The position numbers and the translations under genes were made by a program. The notes under the pieces are model-generated. The model was not told where the DNA came from, did no database searches, and was given only the letters and a program-made list of their open reading frames with translations. A stretch of DNA of 7,887 nucleotides from Cloacimonetes bacterium UBA5456. GTDB taxonomy: Bacteria > Cloacimonadota > Cloacimonadia > Cloacimonadales > Cloacimonadaceae. This document shows positions 1 through 6,716 of this stretch, piece after piece; positions within the stretch are counted from its first letter, which is position 1, and each line of letters starts with the position of its first letter. The DNA is taken from the NCBI GenBank assembly GCA_002427325.1, contig DIQS01000049.1, positions 1 to 7,887 on the forward strand, written 5' to 3'.

Positions 1-184
1 TACTTCTGACACTTACTTTGCCGCTTGTCACCAATATCTGTATCCCGAAGGCAATGATAACTATCCCCAGAAACACTCTTCCTAATGGGATGTGATAACC
101 AAAGGATTTTAAGACGAGGGACACACCCCAAAGGATGAGTAATAGTCCCCAAAACGGGTAACCAAAAAAGAAGTTCATTTTCAT
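1..184 (-). CDS. LiaF-like (DUF5668-type) small membrane protein, N-terminal part
   Basis: This frame is open to the left edge, so only the first 61 residues are present. Two hydrophobic helices are visible, at about residues 5-25 (FFFGYPFWGLLLILWG region) and 34-52 (PLGRVFLGIVIIAFGIQIL), joined by a short loop. The pattern 'FWGLLLILWGVSLVL' followed by a glycine-rich second helix resembles the membrane domain of LiaF/LiaI-like proteins (DUF5668), a family linked in some bacteria to cell-wall stress sensing. A C-terminal cytoplasmic or adhesin-like domain would lie beyond the window. The gene starts 17 bases after the purL stop and probably belongs to that operon. In-frame ATG codons occur at 196, 184 and 178. 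The run GGAGGAGGAG ends one base before 184, so 184 or 178 is more likely than 196. The family call rests on membrane pattern alone; another small two-helix protein is possible. Confidence 0.6.
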   Translation of the reverse strand, partial: MKMNFFFGYPFWGLLLILWGVSLVLKSFGYHIPLGRVFLGIVIIAFGIQILVTSGKVSVRS

Positions 185-194
185 CTCCTCCTCC
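185..194 (-). promoter_or_regulatory. Shine-Dalgarno tract of the LiaF-like gene
   Basis: On the minus strand the bases just before the start read GGAGGAGGAG, a perfect and repeated ribosome-binding motif. The left GGAGG lies 5 bases from the ATG at 184. The inner AGGAG lies 6 bases from the ATG at 178. Either start is therefore served, and the site argues against the ATG at 196, which would overlap the motif itself. Confidence 0.75.
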
Positions 195-201
195 ATTTTA
201 A

Positions 202-2406
202 TCAGAGACTTAGTACGTTTTCGTATGCCTCGCGCAATGCTTCGGCATTTAGGTTGATATCATCGTTAATCTTGATGTAGGGCGGTTTTGCGACCTCGCC
301 CAGTAAGCTACAATCGATGTTGTGTTTAACCACTATCTTTTTGAAGCGCTTTTCATTGGCTTCATCTATAGAGACCACGACAGAGGCGCCGGTTTCCCCA
401 AAATAAGCCAAAACTTTGTCCTCACCGAGCTCAAAGCTTCCTTCAAAACCAAGGATTTCGTTCTTTGCAAAACAGCATTCTGCCAGAGCAACGGCGAGTC
501 CACCCTCACTTAAGTCATGCGCGCTGTTTAAAAGCGAATGTTCATTGAGTTCAAGCAAGCATGCAATCGTGTTCTTTTCTGCATCCAGATCGATCATGGG
601 CGGCATTCCTGCAACGAGATCATGGCACACCTTAAGATATTCGCTCCCACCAAAGACGGGCTTTGGCTTGCCTATGAGATAGACCTTATCGCCGGCTTTT
701 TTGAATGATTGAGTAAGTGCTTTGCCATAGTGATCCAGCTTGCCGAGCATGCCGATCACGGGAGTGGGATAAATCGCACCCCCGGGGCTCTCGTTATAGA
801 AACTCACATTCCCGCCGGTGACGGGAGTATTCAGCGCGATACAGGCTTCACTCATGCCGTCAATACATTGTTCAAACATATAATAAACTTCAGGCTTATA
901 AGGATTCCCGAAGTTCAGGCAATTAGTGACAGCCAAAGGTTTTGCTCCGCTGCAAGCCACATTCCTGGCACTTTCGGCGACGGCTGCCTTGGTACCTTCA
1001 AAGGGGTTAAGATAGCAATAGCGACTGTTACAGTCAGTTGCCGTTGCGATTGCGATATTGCTATTACGAAGCTTGACCACCGCAGCATCACTGCCGGGTT
1101 CAACCACTGTTCCAATGCCCACCATATGGTCATATTGCCTAAAGATGTTTCTCTTGGAAGCAATATTCGGAGTACTCATCAATCTGTGCAGAATCTCGTT
1201 CATATCCTCAGGATGTTTCATGCCGCTGAAGTCGAAGTTTTGCAGTTCGTCCAGATGTCCAGGGCGCAATGTCTCCCTCTTATAAACGGGAGCTTTCCCG
1301 CCCAAAACGAGGTAATCAGAGGGAATTTCAGCCTCTATCCTCTCACCATATTTGATTCTGAGAATCTGATCATCGGTAGTCACGCCGATCTGAACCGCAT
1401 CGAGATCCCACTTTGCAAAAATATCTATCACGTTCTGAATGTTCTCCGGCTCAACGATAATTAGCATTCTTTCTTGAGATTCAGAGAGCATAATTTCATA
1501 GGTGGTCATGCCTTTTTCTCTTTGGGGAACCATGCTGACATCGATCTCAATGCCCACTTCACCCTTGGCAGACATCTCACTGGTAGAGCAAGTAATTCCC
1601 GCTGCACCCATGTCTTGAATGCCGATAACCAGCCCCTTGTGAATCACTTCAAGAGTAGCTTCCAAGAGCAGCTTTTCATAGAAAGGATCGCCAACCTGCA
1701 CGGCAGTTCTCTTCTCTTCGGATTCTTCAGTGAGCTCCACTGAGGCAAAAGTCGTGCCGTGTATGCCATCACGTCCAGTCTTTGCGCCTGCGATGATCAC
1801 AGCTTTCCCGACACCTTCGGCGGCTGATTTAGCGAGCTGATGATGCTCCAACACACCGATTGCCATGGCATTCACCAAGGGATTGCCCTCATAGCAGTCG
1901 TCAAAGTATATCTCTCCGCCCACAGTGGGAACGCCAAAACAATTGCCATAGTCAGCAATACCGTTCACAGCACCTTTCAAGAGAGCTTTAACATGCGGCA
2001 GCTCAGGATTGCCAAATCTAAGAGAATTAAGAGCAGCAATCGGACGTGCGCCCATGGTAAAGATATCTCTAAGAATGCCGCCCACACCGGTTGCAGCACC
2101 ATGATAGGGCTCCAGAGCAGAGGGGTGGTTGTGACTCTCGATCTTAAAACTGATCGCCAAATTCTCGCCGATATCTACCACGCCGGCATTCTCTTCGCCA
2201 GCGAGCGTGAGCATCATATCTCCGGTATTCGGTAATTTCTTAAGCTGTAAAATAGAGTTTTTATAGCTGGCATGTTCGCTCCACATAACGCTGAAAATGC
2301 CGAGTTCGACGATGTTTGGCTCGCGCCCTAAAATCTGTAAAATATACTGGTATTCTTCCTGTGTTAAGCCGTGTTCTTCAATGATTTGATCGGTAATCTT
2401 ATCCAT
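202..2406 (-). CDS. purL: Phosphoribosylformylglycinamidine synthase subunit PurL
   Basis: PurL catalyses the ATP-dependent conversion of formylglycinamide ribonucleotide to its amidine, the fourth step of purine synthesis, in the cytoplasm. At 734 residues it is the short form, which works with separate PurS and PurQ; neither is in this window. Visible motifs are the N-terminal active-site stretch MWSEHASYKNS (41-51, His45), the nucleotide-binding KIESHNHPSALEPYHGAATG region (about 88-107), QDMGAAG (264-270), GGNVSFYNES (531-540) and HDLSEGGLAVA (630-640). Together these show the duplicated AIRS-like N and C halves. Residue 46 is Ala, where well-known homologues such as B. subtilis PurL have Cys. 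The start ATG has an AAGGAT ribosome-binding site (2412-2417) and follows the stop of the upstream fusion gene by 12 bases, so the two are probably co-transcribed. No purine riboswitch or PurR-like site is apparent upstream. The protein is full length with no disruption. Confidence 0.97.
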   Translation of the reverse strand: MDKITDQIIEEHGLTQEEYQYILQILGREPNIVELGIFSVMWSEHASYKNSILQLKKLPNTGDMMLTLAGEENAGVVDIGENLAISFKIESHNHPSALEPYHGAATGVGGILRDIFTMGARPIAALNSLRFGNPELPHVKALLKGAVNGIADYGNCFGVPTVGGEIYFDDCYEGNPLVNAMAIGVLEHHQLAKSAAEGVGKAVIIAGAKTGRDGIHGTTFASVELTEESEEKRTAVQVGDPFYEKLLLEATLEVIHKGLVIGIQDMGAAGITCSTSEMSAKGEVGIEIDVSMVPQREKGMTTYEIMLSESQERMLIIVEPENIQNVIDIFAKWDLDAVQIGVTTDDQILRIKYGERIEAEIPSDYLVLGGKAPVYKRETLRPGHLDELQNFDFSGMKHPEDMNEILHRLMSTPNIASKRNIFRQYDHMVGIGTVVEPGSDAAVVKLRNSNIAIATATDCNSRYCYLNPFEGTKAAVAESARNVACSGAKPLAVTNCLNFGNPYKPEVYYMFEQCIDGMSEACIALNTPVTGGNVSFYNESPGGAIYPTPVIGMLGKLDHYGKALTQSFKKAGDKVYLIGKPKPVFGGSEYLKVCHDLVAGMPPMIDLDAEKNTIACLLELNEHSLLNSAHDLSEGGLAVALAECCFAKNEILGFEGSFELGEDKVLAYFGETGASVVVSIDEANEKRFKKIVVKHNIDCSLLGEVAKPPYIKINDDINLNAEALREAYENVLSL

Positions 2407-2418
2407 TTTATATCCTTT

Positions 2419-3525
2419 TTATATTAAAATCTCTTCATTTTTGATCATATCGATCAATATATTAAGTCTATCTTCAATGATTTCAAAGGTTTCCTGATAG
2501 CGAGGTTTATCAGAGCCATAGGGGTCTTCGACATCGCCATCATAGCCGGTTATCTCGTTGAGAGTGAGAATCTTTCTTCTATGCTGGGGATATGATTCTC
2601 TGAGGATGTCTCTTTGGCGAACTTCCATGGTCAGAACTAACCACGAGCTATCCACCATCTCAGGCGTAATCTGTTTTGACACATGCTCTTGAGCCTCCAA
2701 TATCCCGCGCTCCATCAAGAGCTGCATGGATGACAGCGAGATCAAGTGTCCGCCCTGCATCAAGCCACTACTGTCTGTATCGATAGCAAGTTGCTCCTCA
2801 ACCACTTTCTGGCGAAAGAGCTTTTCTGCAATAGGACTACGACAAATATTCGCCGTGCACACAAACATCACCATAGGCATGGCAAATGACTTTTTGATTT
2901 CATGAAAGGGCACGGAGCCTTCTCTAATGCAATTCAATGTTTCCTCTTTATCTATTTCATTAATAATATATTCTATGAGAGTGGATGCCGATGGCTCCCT
3001 GTTTATGCTATTTTTATCGGGATACAAAGCAAAGTCAAACCACGAAGAATAGTTGCACTCGATGCGGTCTATATCTTCTTCTGCTGGGAGTCCACTATAA
3101 TTGATGCTCGTGGATACAATTGGCTCGCCTAACGCTTGGATGAATTGTCGGAGTAGTGGATCACTCGGAACCCGAAACGCTGTCTTGCCATCCACAGAGA
3201 TATGTTCAAACCTATCTTGATCTGTCTGAAAAGTAAAGCTGACATTGCCGGGATAATATTGCTGCATAAGTCGATAAAGCCTGGGAGGAACATTCATATC
3301 GTTTTCCTCAAACCACGATATATCTGGGATCAAAGCCACCATCCCGTTTTTGATTCTATGCTTGAGCCGGATGATCTCTTCTATCGAGTTCTTGTCCGAA
3401 AGTCTCGCCCCTATACCCCACATATTGCCCGTAAAATGCAATATCTTGCTCTCTTGATTTCTCAGCTTGGCGGCAGCTTTGCTGAGCTTCTTGAGGCTTG
3501 GATTATTTAGCGTGATCCTTTTCAT
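2419..3525 (-). CDS. Fusion protein: YrdC/Sua5-like domain plus low-molecular-weight protein phosphatase
   Basis: The 368 residues hold two domains. Residues about 10-212 resemble YrdC/TsaC/Sua5, which makes threonylcarbamoyl-AMP for tRNA t6A. Visible are the KxR motif (KHR, 55-57), YYPGNVSFTF (90-99), AFRVPSDPLL (116-125), STSINYSG (138-145) and a C-terminal PSAST...REGSVP segment (179-206). The usual PT(D/E)xVxGxG stretch is eroded to FTGNMWGIG (31-39), so catalysis is uncertain. Residues about 217-360 are a low-molecular-weight phosphatase with the complete P-loop VCTANICRS (Cys223 nucleophile, Arg229, Ser230) and the general-acid loop DPYG (Asp334). Ile227 sits where the arginine phosphatase YwlE has Thr, which suggests phosphotyrosine rather than phosphoarginine. 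B. subtilis keeps the equivalent genes ywlC and ywlE close together, so a fusion is plausible. The gene starts 5 bases after the upstream EnvC-like stop with only a weak GAG motif, implying translational coupling. Confidence 0.88.
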   Translation of the reverse strand: MKRITLNNPSLKKLSKAAAKLRNQESKILHFTGNMWGIGARLSDKNSIEEIIRLKHRIKNGMVALIPDISWFEENDMNVPPRLYRLMQQYYPGNVSFTFQTDQDRFEHISVDGKTAFRVPSDPLLRQFIQALGEPIVSTSINYSGLPAEEDIDRIECNYSSWFDFALYPDKNSINREPSASTLIEYIINEIDKEETLNCIREGSVPFHEIKKSFAMPMVMFVCTANICRSPIAEKLFRQKVVEEQLAIDTDSSGLMQGGHLISLSSMQLLMERGILEAQEHVSKQITPEMVDSSWLVLTMEVRQRDILRESYPQHRRKILTLNEITGYDGDVEDPYGSDKPRYQETFEIIEDRLNILIDMIKNEEILI

Positions 3526-3530
3526 GATTG

Positions 3531-4625
3531 TTACTCAAAATAAGGCAGCGGATTCACCGCACGCCCATCTTTCCTCAATTCAAAATGCAGTGAAGGTTCA
3601 CTTGCGGAGCCCGTCATGCCACTTTGGGCGATGACTTGTCCACGCCGCACATTCGCGCCTCGCGCTACTTTTAGGTCTTTATTATATGCATAAAGACTGA
3701 AATACCCATTCTTATGATCGATGATAATGAGTTTGCCCTGTCCGCCATAACGATCAGAAAAGACGACCTCTCCATCATCAACAGCTACAACATTTGTACC
3801 TTCTTTTACGGCGATATCAACACCGTTGCTAACCACGCTGGTGTTATAAGCCCTGGTTTCTTGCCCAAAGCTGCGAATTATCCTTCCTTTTAATGGCCAA
3901 AGTATCTTAATCTCAGTAAATTCATAGGAGGGTATGGTCTTACCTTCTTGTGCCATTAGCCTGTTTATAAGGTCTTGCAAGCCGGCAGCATCCTGTTTGA
4001 GTTTATTTACCTTTTGTTGCAAAGCTTGTTCTTCTTTGGAAAGCTTTGCAGTCTGAGTGTTATAATTGCGGATATCACTTTGATATTTTCTACTCTTTCT
4101 GTCTTCAGTTTGAACATTGCGAGAGATGGCACTTGCTTTCCGACTATGCATTTCCTGGCTATTCTCCAAGTTTTGACGATAGTTCATTGTGGACATTTGC
4201 ACATTGTAATCTTCTTGCAACACCTTACAAAGATAGCGGTGGGACTTGTGTTTAACATCGCTCACCTTGAAATTTCTATCAATTTTGAGCAATAGTTCCA
4301 ACTCTCTTGACTGAGCCTGATTCAGATATCCAAGCTTCTCATTGGTCTCGTTAAGCTTCGCCCCCACTTGATCAAGAGAATCTTTAACAGCACGTTCCAT
4401 CACGCGAAAACCTTGCAACTTTTTGTCGGTCTCTTTTTTCAAAGATGAAGTTCGACTAAGTTCTCTTTCGGCTTTCTTTTTCTTTTCGGCTGTCGCTTTT
4501 AACTCTTGCTCGGTCTTTTCCACTTGCGTATTGATCTGATGAAGCTCGCGCAACTTATCATCTATATCGTTGGCAAAGCACAAGATCGGTAAGGCCAAGA
4601 ACAAGAGTATTACTCTCTTTCGCAT
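3531..4625 (-). CDS. EnvC-like murein hydrolase activator (coiled coil plus degenerate M23/LytM domain)
   Basis: The 364-residue protein begins with a signal peptide (MRKR, then a hydrophobic core) with a likely signal peptidase I site after Ala18 (CFA/ND), so it acts in the periplasm. Residues about 20-225 are highly charged heptad-like sequence predicted to form long coiled coils. Residues about 240-364 are an M23/LytM fold (WPLKGRIIRSFG ... VSNGVDIAVKEGTNV ... GQGKLIIIDHKNGYFSLYAY ... PSLHFELRKDGRAVNPLPYF). Several catalytic positions of active M23 enzymes are changed: the first metal histidine of HxxxD is Ser266 (Asp270 remains), the YAH histidine is Tyr314, and HLH is SLH (Ser345, His347 kept). 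This matches EnvC, a non-enzymatic activator of N-acetylmuramoyl-alanine amidases in cell division. The start has AGGAG at a good distance and lies inside the end of the upstream small gene. A role as an active peptidase is less likely but not excluded. Confidence 0.9.
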   Translation of the reverse strand: MRKRVILLFLALPILCFANDIDDKLRELHQINTQVEKTEQELKATAEKKKKAERELSRTSSLKKETDKKLQGFRVMERAVKDSLDQVGAKLNETNEKLGYLNQAQSRELELLLKIDRNFKVSDVKHKSHRYLCKVLQEDYNVQMSTMNYRQNLENSQEMHSRKASAISRNVQTEDRKSRKYQSDIRNYNTQTAKLSKEEQALQQKVNKLKQDAAGLQDLINRLMAQEGKTIPSYEFTEIKILWPLKGRIIRSFGQETRAYNTSVVSNGVDIAVKEGTNVVAVDDGEVVFSDRYGGQGKLIIIDHKNGYFSLYAYNKDLKVARGANVRRGQVIAQSGMTGSASEPSLHFELRKDGRAVNPLPYFE

Positions 4626-4804
4626 CGGATTCTCCTATTTGTCTTAGAATATTCAATGGTTTTAAAATCAATATCTGTGTCAATAATAATCTCACTTTCA
4701 GACATTGTTTGCCTCCATAATGTTGAAATATCTCTACCCAAGCTCATACAAAAGCCCTTCATGGCAATCGAAAGAGCAAGTATAAACACGATAAATATCA
4801 GCAT
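4610..4804 (-). CDS. Small single-helix membrane protein, unknown function
   Basis: I do not recognise this 64-residue protein. It starts with a hydrophobic helix (MLIFIVFILALSIAMKG, residues 1-17). A polar tail follows with an acidic middle (SESEIIIDTDIDF, about 35-47) and a basic end (KTNRRIRCERE). An excellent AAAGGAG ribosome-binding site lies 5 bases before the ATG at 4804, which fixes the start; a longer GTG version beginning at 4858 lacks such a site. Its last 16 bases overlap the start of the EnvC-like gene, whose ribosome-binding site lies within this frame, so the two are likely translationally coupled. The context suggests an envelope or division accessory protein, possibly anchoring or partnering with the EnvC-like protein, but this is inference only. 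Being the first gene after the candidate promoter supports its reality. Confidence 0.62.
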   Translation of the reverse strand: MLIFIVFILALSIAMKGFCMSLGRDISTLWRQTMSESEIIIDTDIDFKTIEYSKTNRRIRCERE

Positions 4805-4809
4805 ATCAT

Positions 4810-4816
4810 CTCCTTT
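4810..4816 (-). promoter_or_regulatory. Shine-Dalgarno site of the small membrane protein gene
   Basis: The minus strand reads AAAGGAG, five bases (ATGAT) before the ATG at 4804. It is the strongest ribosome-binding match in the intergenic stretch and decides the start of the 64-residue protein against a longer in-frame GTG option at 4858. Confidence 0.75.
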
Positions 4817-4824
4817 ATGATACA

Positions 4825-4870
4825 TTTTAATATTAGAGCATCCCAAAATGAAAATCACAGTTTTAATATT
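4825..4870. repeat. Paired TTTTAATATT direct repeats in the leader
   Basis: The ten-base word TTTTAATATT occurs at 4825-4834 and again at 4861-4870, 36 bases apart. Because AATATT is self-complementary, the copies could also pair weakly in RNA. They lie in the predicted untranslated leader of the small-protein/EnvC operon. The words are simple AT-rich sequence, so chance is a real possibility. Confidence 0.35.
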
Positions 4871-4897
4871 CGATTCCCAGAATTAAGATTCTCTACT

Positions 4898-4935
4898 ATT
4901 ATAAGGGTGACAAAATTGGAAAAAGGTGACAAAAT
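4898..4935 (-). promoter_or_regulatory. Candidate promoter and operator with 11-base direct repeat
   Basis: On the minus strand a perfect TATAAT box lies at 4903-4898, about 95 bases before the small membrane protein gene. Two exact copies of ATTTTGTCACC lie just upstream, at 4935-4925 and 4916-4906, with a 19-base period. No good -35 hexamer is found at 16-18 bases from TATAAT (the bases there read CTTTTT to ACCTTT). This would suit a promoter whose recognition depends on a protein bound to the repeats. It is the only convincing promoter region for the five-gene run to the left. Alternatively, the repeats could be the remnant end of a vanished insertion sequence. Confidence 0.45.
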
Positions 4936-5033
4936 GAGCAACTATTTTTTGGGCAAACTCCTAAGTAATTGAAAAACAAAGCTGGAAATATTTTTGAAAA
5001 TCTATAGAAATAATGAAAAAGCAGCTATTGGGA

Positions 5034-6596
5034 TCACAAATCACGGAACAAGATCTCACCTTCGAGCATGGTAAGCCGACTTTTTGCACCAAGCCAAAAG
5101 CTACTATCACGCGGGTCAAACTCATCCAAGACAAAGATATCGGCGAGAAGGCCTCTTTGCAATCTGCCTCTAAGATGCTCTGATCTGGAAAGACATGCAG
5201 CACCGCTGGTATAGCCATTTATTGCCTGTTCTAAAGTAATTGCTTCATTCTTAGAAAGTGCAGCACCACTCAAATCAGCATAGTCCTTGCGTTCAAGTGC
5301 TGCAAAAATTCCCAAGAAAGGATTTATAGTCTCGATGGGAGTATCCGAGCCAAAACCGCAGGGCACACCAGCTTCTATAATACTCTTAATCTGATAAACT
5401 CTTTCGCTGAAATGAGGCCAGTTTGATCTTATCTGTGGAATATCCGCCATCAAATGCACCGGTTGCATACTTAGAGATATACCAAGCTCTTTAAGCATTG
5501 CGATGTCTTGCATTCTGATGGTTTGAACATGCTCAATCCTATGCAACGTAGGGCTTTGCGATGAACGATAGGCTTCAAGGCACTTAATAGATTGCGCCAC
5601 AGCCCTATCCCCTATTGCGTGTATCGTGAGATAGAAGCCATCCCTGGAAGCTCTCCCAATGATATCAATGAGTTCATCTTCCTGATAACGCAAGATACCA
5701 TGATTATAAGGCTCGCCCGGATAGCTTTCAAAGATGGCGGCAGTCTTTGAACCCAAGGTGCCATCAGCAAAAAGCTTTAAGCCACCGAGTTTGAACCATT
5801 CGTCACCTTCATAGCTTTTGAGCCCGAGACCCAAAGCCGCGTCATAATCTTGAAGCATAAAATGCCAACAAAGTCTTAAACGTGATCCTTTCTCGAAGGC
5901 AGCTCTTAATAGATTGATACTCTGTAAATATTCCATCGAATGAATACTGGTGATGCCATATCTATATGCTTGTTGCACAGATTCTTCTATTGCTTTGATC
6001 AAAGCTTCATCATCAGCTTGCACAACATAGGGATCAATTAGCTCGGTTGCCTTTTCAATAAGCAAACCACTGAGCTCTTGATCGGAAAACCTCCCAAATC
6101 TGCCGCCCGCAGGATCTTTACTATCCTTAGAAAACCCCGCTATCTTAAGCGCAAGCGAATTGCAGAGCTTCATGTGATAATCTTTGCTCCACAACGCAAC
6201 GGGAATATCGGGAAAGATTGCATCCAACAGCTTTTTGTTCAGTACTGAAGCATCATTTAACTTGTTTTGATCCCACAATCCCCCAAGAATCCAACTCAGC
6301 CCCTTAGGCATATTTTCTCGATAATCTTTTAGTGAATTGACAATTTCCTCAACAGATGAACACTCTGATAATAAAGGATATAGCCCCTGCTTGGCATATT
6401 CCACGAAGTGAGTGTGAGCATCTGTGAAAGAAGGAAGTAAGTTCTTGCCATCTATATTGATAAACAAGGCACCGGGGTTTGCATAGTGCTTGCAATCATC
6501 AAAACTGCCGACGTGGAATATGATTCCATCTCGCAACAAAAGCGCATCCGCAGAGGGATTCCCAAATACTTTTGCATTATATAAAATCGTGTCCAT
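5034..6596 (-). CDS. YtcJ-like metal-dependent amidohydrolase (Amidohydro_3)
   Basis: This 520-residue protein belongs to the amidohydrolase superfamily, YtcJ/NfdA branch, which hydrolyses C-N bonds of amides or formamides at a metal site. Visible in order (numbered from the chosen Met) are the metal-binding HxH in SFTDAHTHF (His61, His63), GGLKLFADGTLGSKTA with Lys274 as the likely bridging residue, HAIGDRAV (His326), HRIEHVQ (His356) and GFGSDTPIE (Asp418). Metal ligands appear complete, so it should be active. The flanking N- and C-terminal strands form the usual small beta domain (DTILYNAKVF; GLLADIFVLDEFDP). Length is normal for the family and there is no signal peptide, so it is cytoplasmic. 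The in-frame ATG at 6602 is only one base from AGGA, while the ATG at 6596 has seven-base spacing, so I chose 6596. The substrate cannot be deduced; neighbouring genes give no clue. Confidence 0.92.
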   Translation of the reverse strand: MDTILYNAKVFGNPSADALLLRDGIIFHVGSFDDCKHYANPGALFINIDGKNLLPSFTDAHTHFVEYAKQGLYPLLSECSSVEEIVNSLKDYRENMPKGLSWILGGLWDQNKLNDASVLNKKLLDAIFPDIPVALWSKDYHMKLCNSLALKIAGFSKDSKDPAGGRFGRFSDQELSGLLIEKATELIDPYVVQADDEALIKAIEESVQQAYRYGITSIHSMEYLQSINLLRAAFEKGSRLRLCWHFMLQDYDAALGLGLKSYEGDEWFKLGGLKLFADGTLGSKTAAIFESYPGEPYNHGILRYQEDELIDIIGRASRDGFYLTIHAIGDRAVAQSIKCLEAYRSSQSPTLHRIEHVQTIRMQDIAMLKELGISLSMQPVHLMADIPQIRSNWPHFSERVYQIKSIIEAGVPCGFGSDTPIETINPFLGIFAALERKDYADLSGAALSKNEAITLEQAINGYTSGAACLSRSEHLRGRLQRGLLADIFVLDEFDPRDSSFWLGAKSRLTMLEGEILFRDL

Positions 6597-6603
6597 TCTC
6601 ATT

Positions 6604-6607
6604 TCCT
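6604..6607 (-). promoter_or_regulatory. Shine-Dalgarno site choosing the amidohydrolase start
   Basis: The minus strand reads AGGA, one base before the ATG at 6602 and seven bases before the in-frame ATG at 6596. Normal spacing favours the second codon. Confidence 0.6.
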
Positions 6608-6687
6608 AAGCGCTGCATATCAGCATTCATAACAATAGATTAGTCATTCCTTCTTAATCCATTTTATCTCAGCAAACAAGAAGCATT

Positions 6688-6716
6688 TCTATAAGAGATT
6701 CACAAAATACAATCAA
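6688..6716 (-). promoter_or_regulatory. Weak candidate promoter for the amidohydrolase gene
   Basis: On the minus strand TTGATT (6716-6711, overlapping the dapD stop) and TATAGA (6693-6688) are separated by 17 bases, each matching four of six consensus positions. Transcription would start near 6681, about 85 bases before the amidohydrolase start. The match is modest in AT-rich sequence, and read-through from dapD is equally possible because no terminator hairpin is seen between the genes. Confidence 0.28.

Noticed and set aside
709..1464. Long plus-strand open frame of about 251 codons opposite purL
   Set aside because: It lies wholly antisense to highly conserved PurL sequence, has no recognisable domain and reads as low-likelihood protein; a shadow frame.
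2407..2418. Purine riboswitch or PUR-box before purL
   Set aside because: Only 12 bases separate purL from the upstream gene, leaving room for no more than the ribosome-binding site.
3577..4573. Lipoprotein signal (LPILC) in the EnvC-like protein
   Set aside because: The residue before Cys16 is Leu rather than Gly, Ala or Ser, so it does not fit a lipobox; cleavage after Ala18 is more likely.
4934..4972. Plus-strand 12-residue frame (MSNYFLGKLLSN) preceded by AAGGTGA
   Set aside because: The ribosome-binding-like word is part of the direct repeat, the frame is very short, and nothing downstream on the plus strand would be served by it. It could be an insertion-sequence relic but cannot be supported.
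4937..5033. Possible terminator after the amidohydrolase gene
   Set aside because: Only AT-rich partial pairings (CAAAA with TTTTG) are found; there is no GC-rich stem followed by a T-run on the minus strand.
6603..6712. Short frames or a leader peptide in the gap before the amidohydrolase
   Set aside because: A 17-codon frame overlaps the amidohydrolase start and a 6-codon frame follows a too-close AAGAAGG; neither has supporting features.
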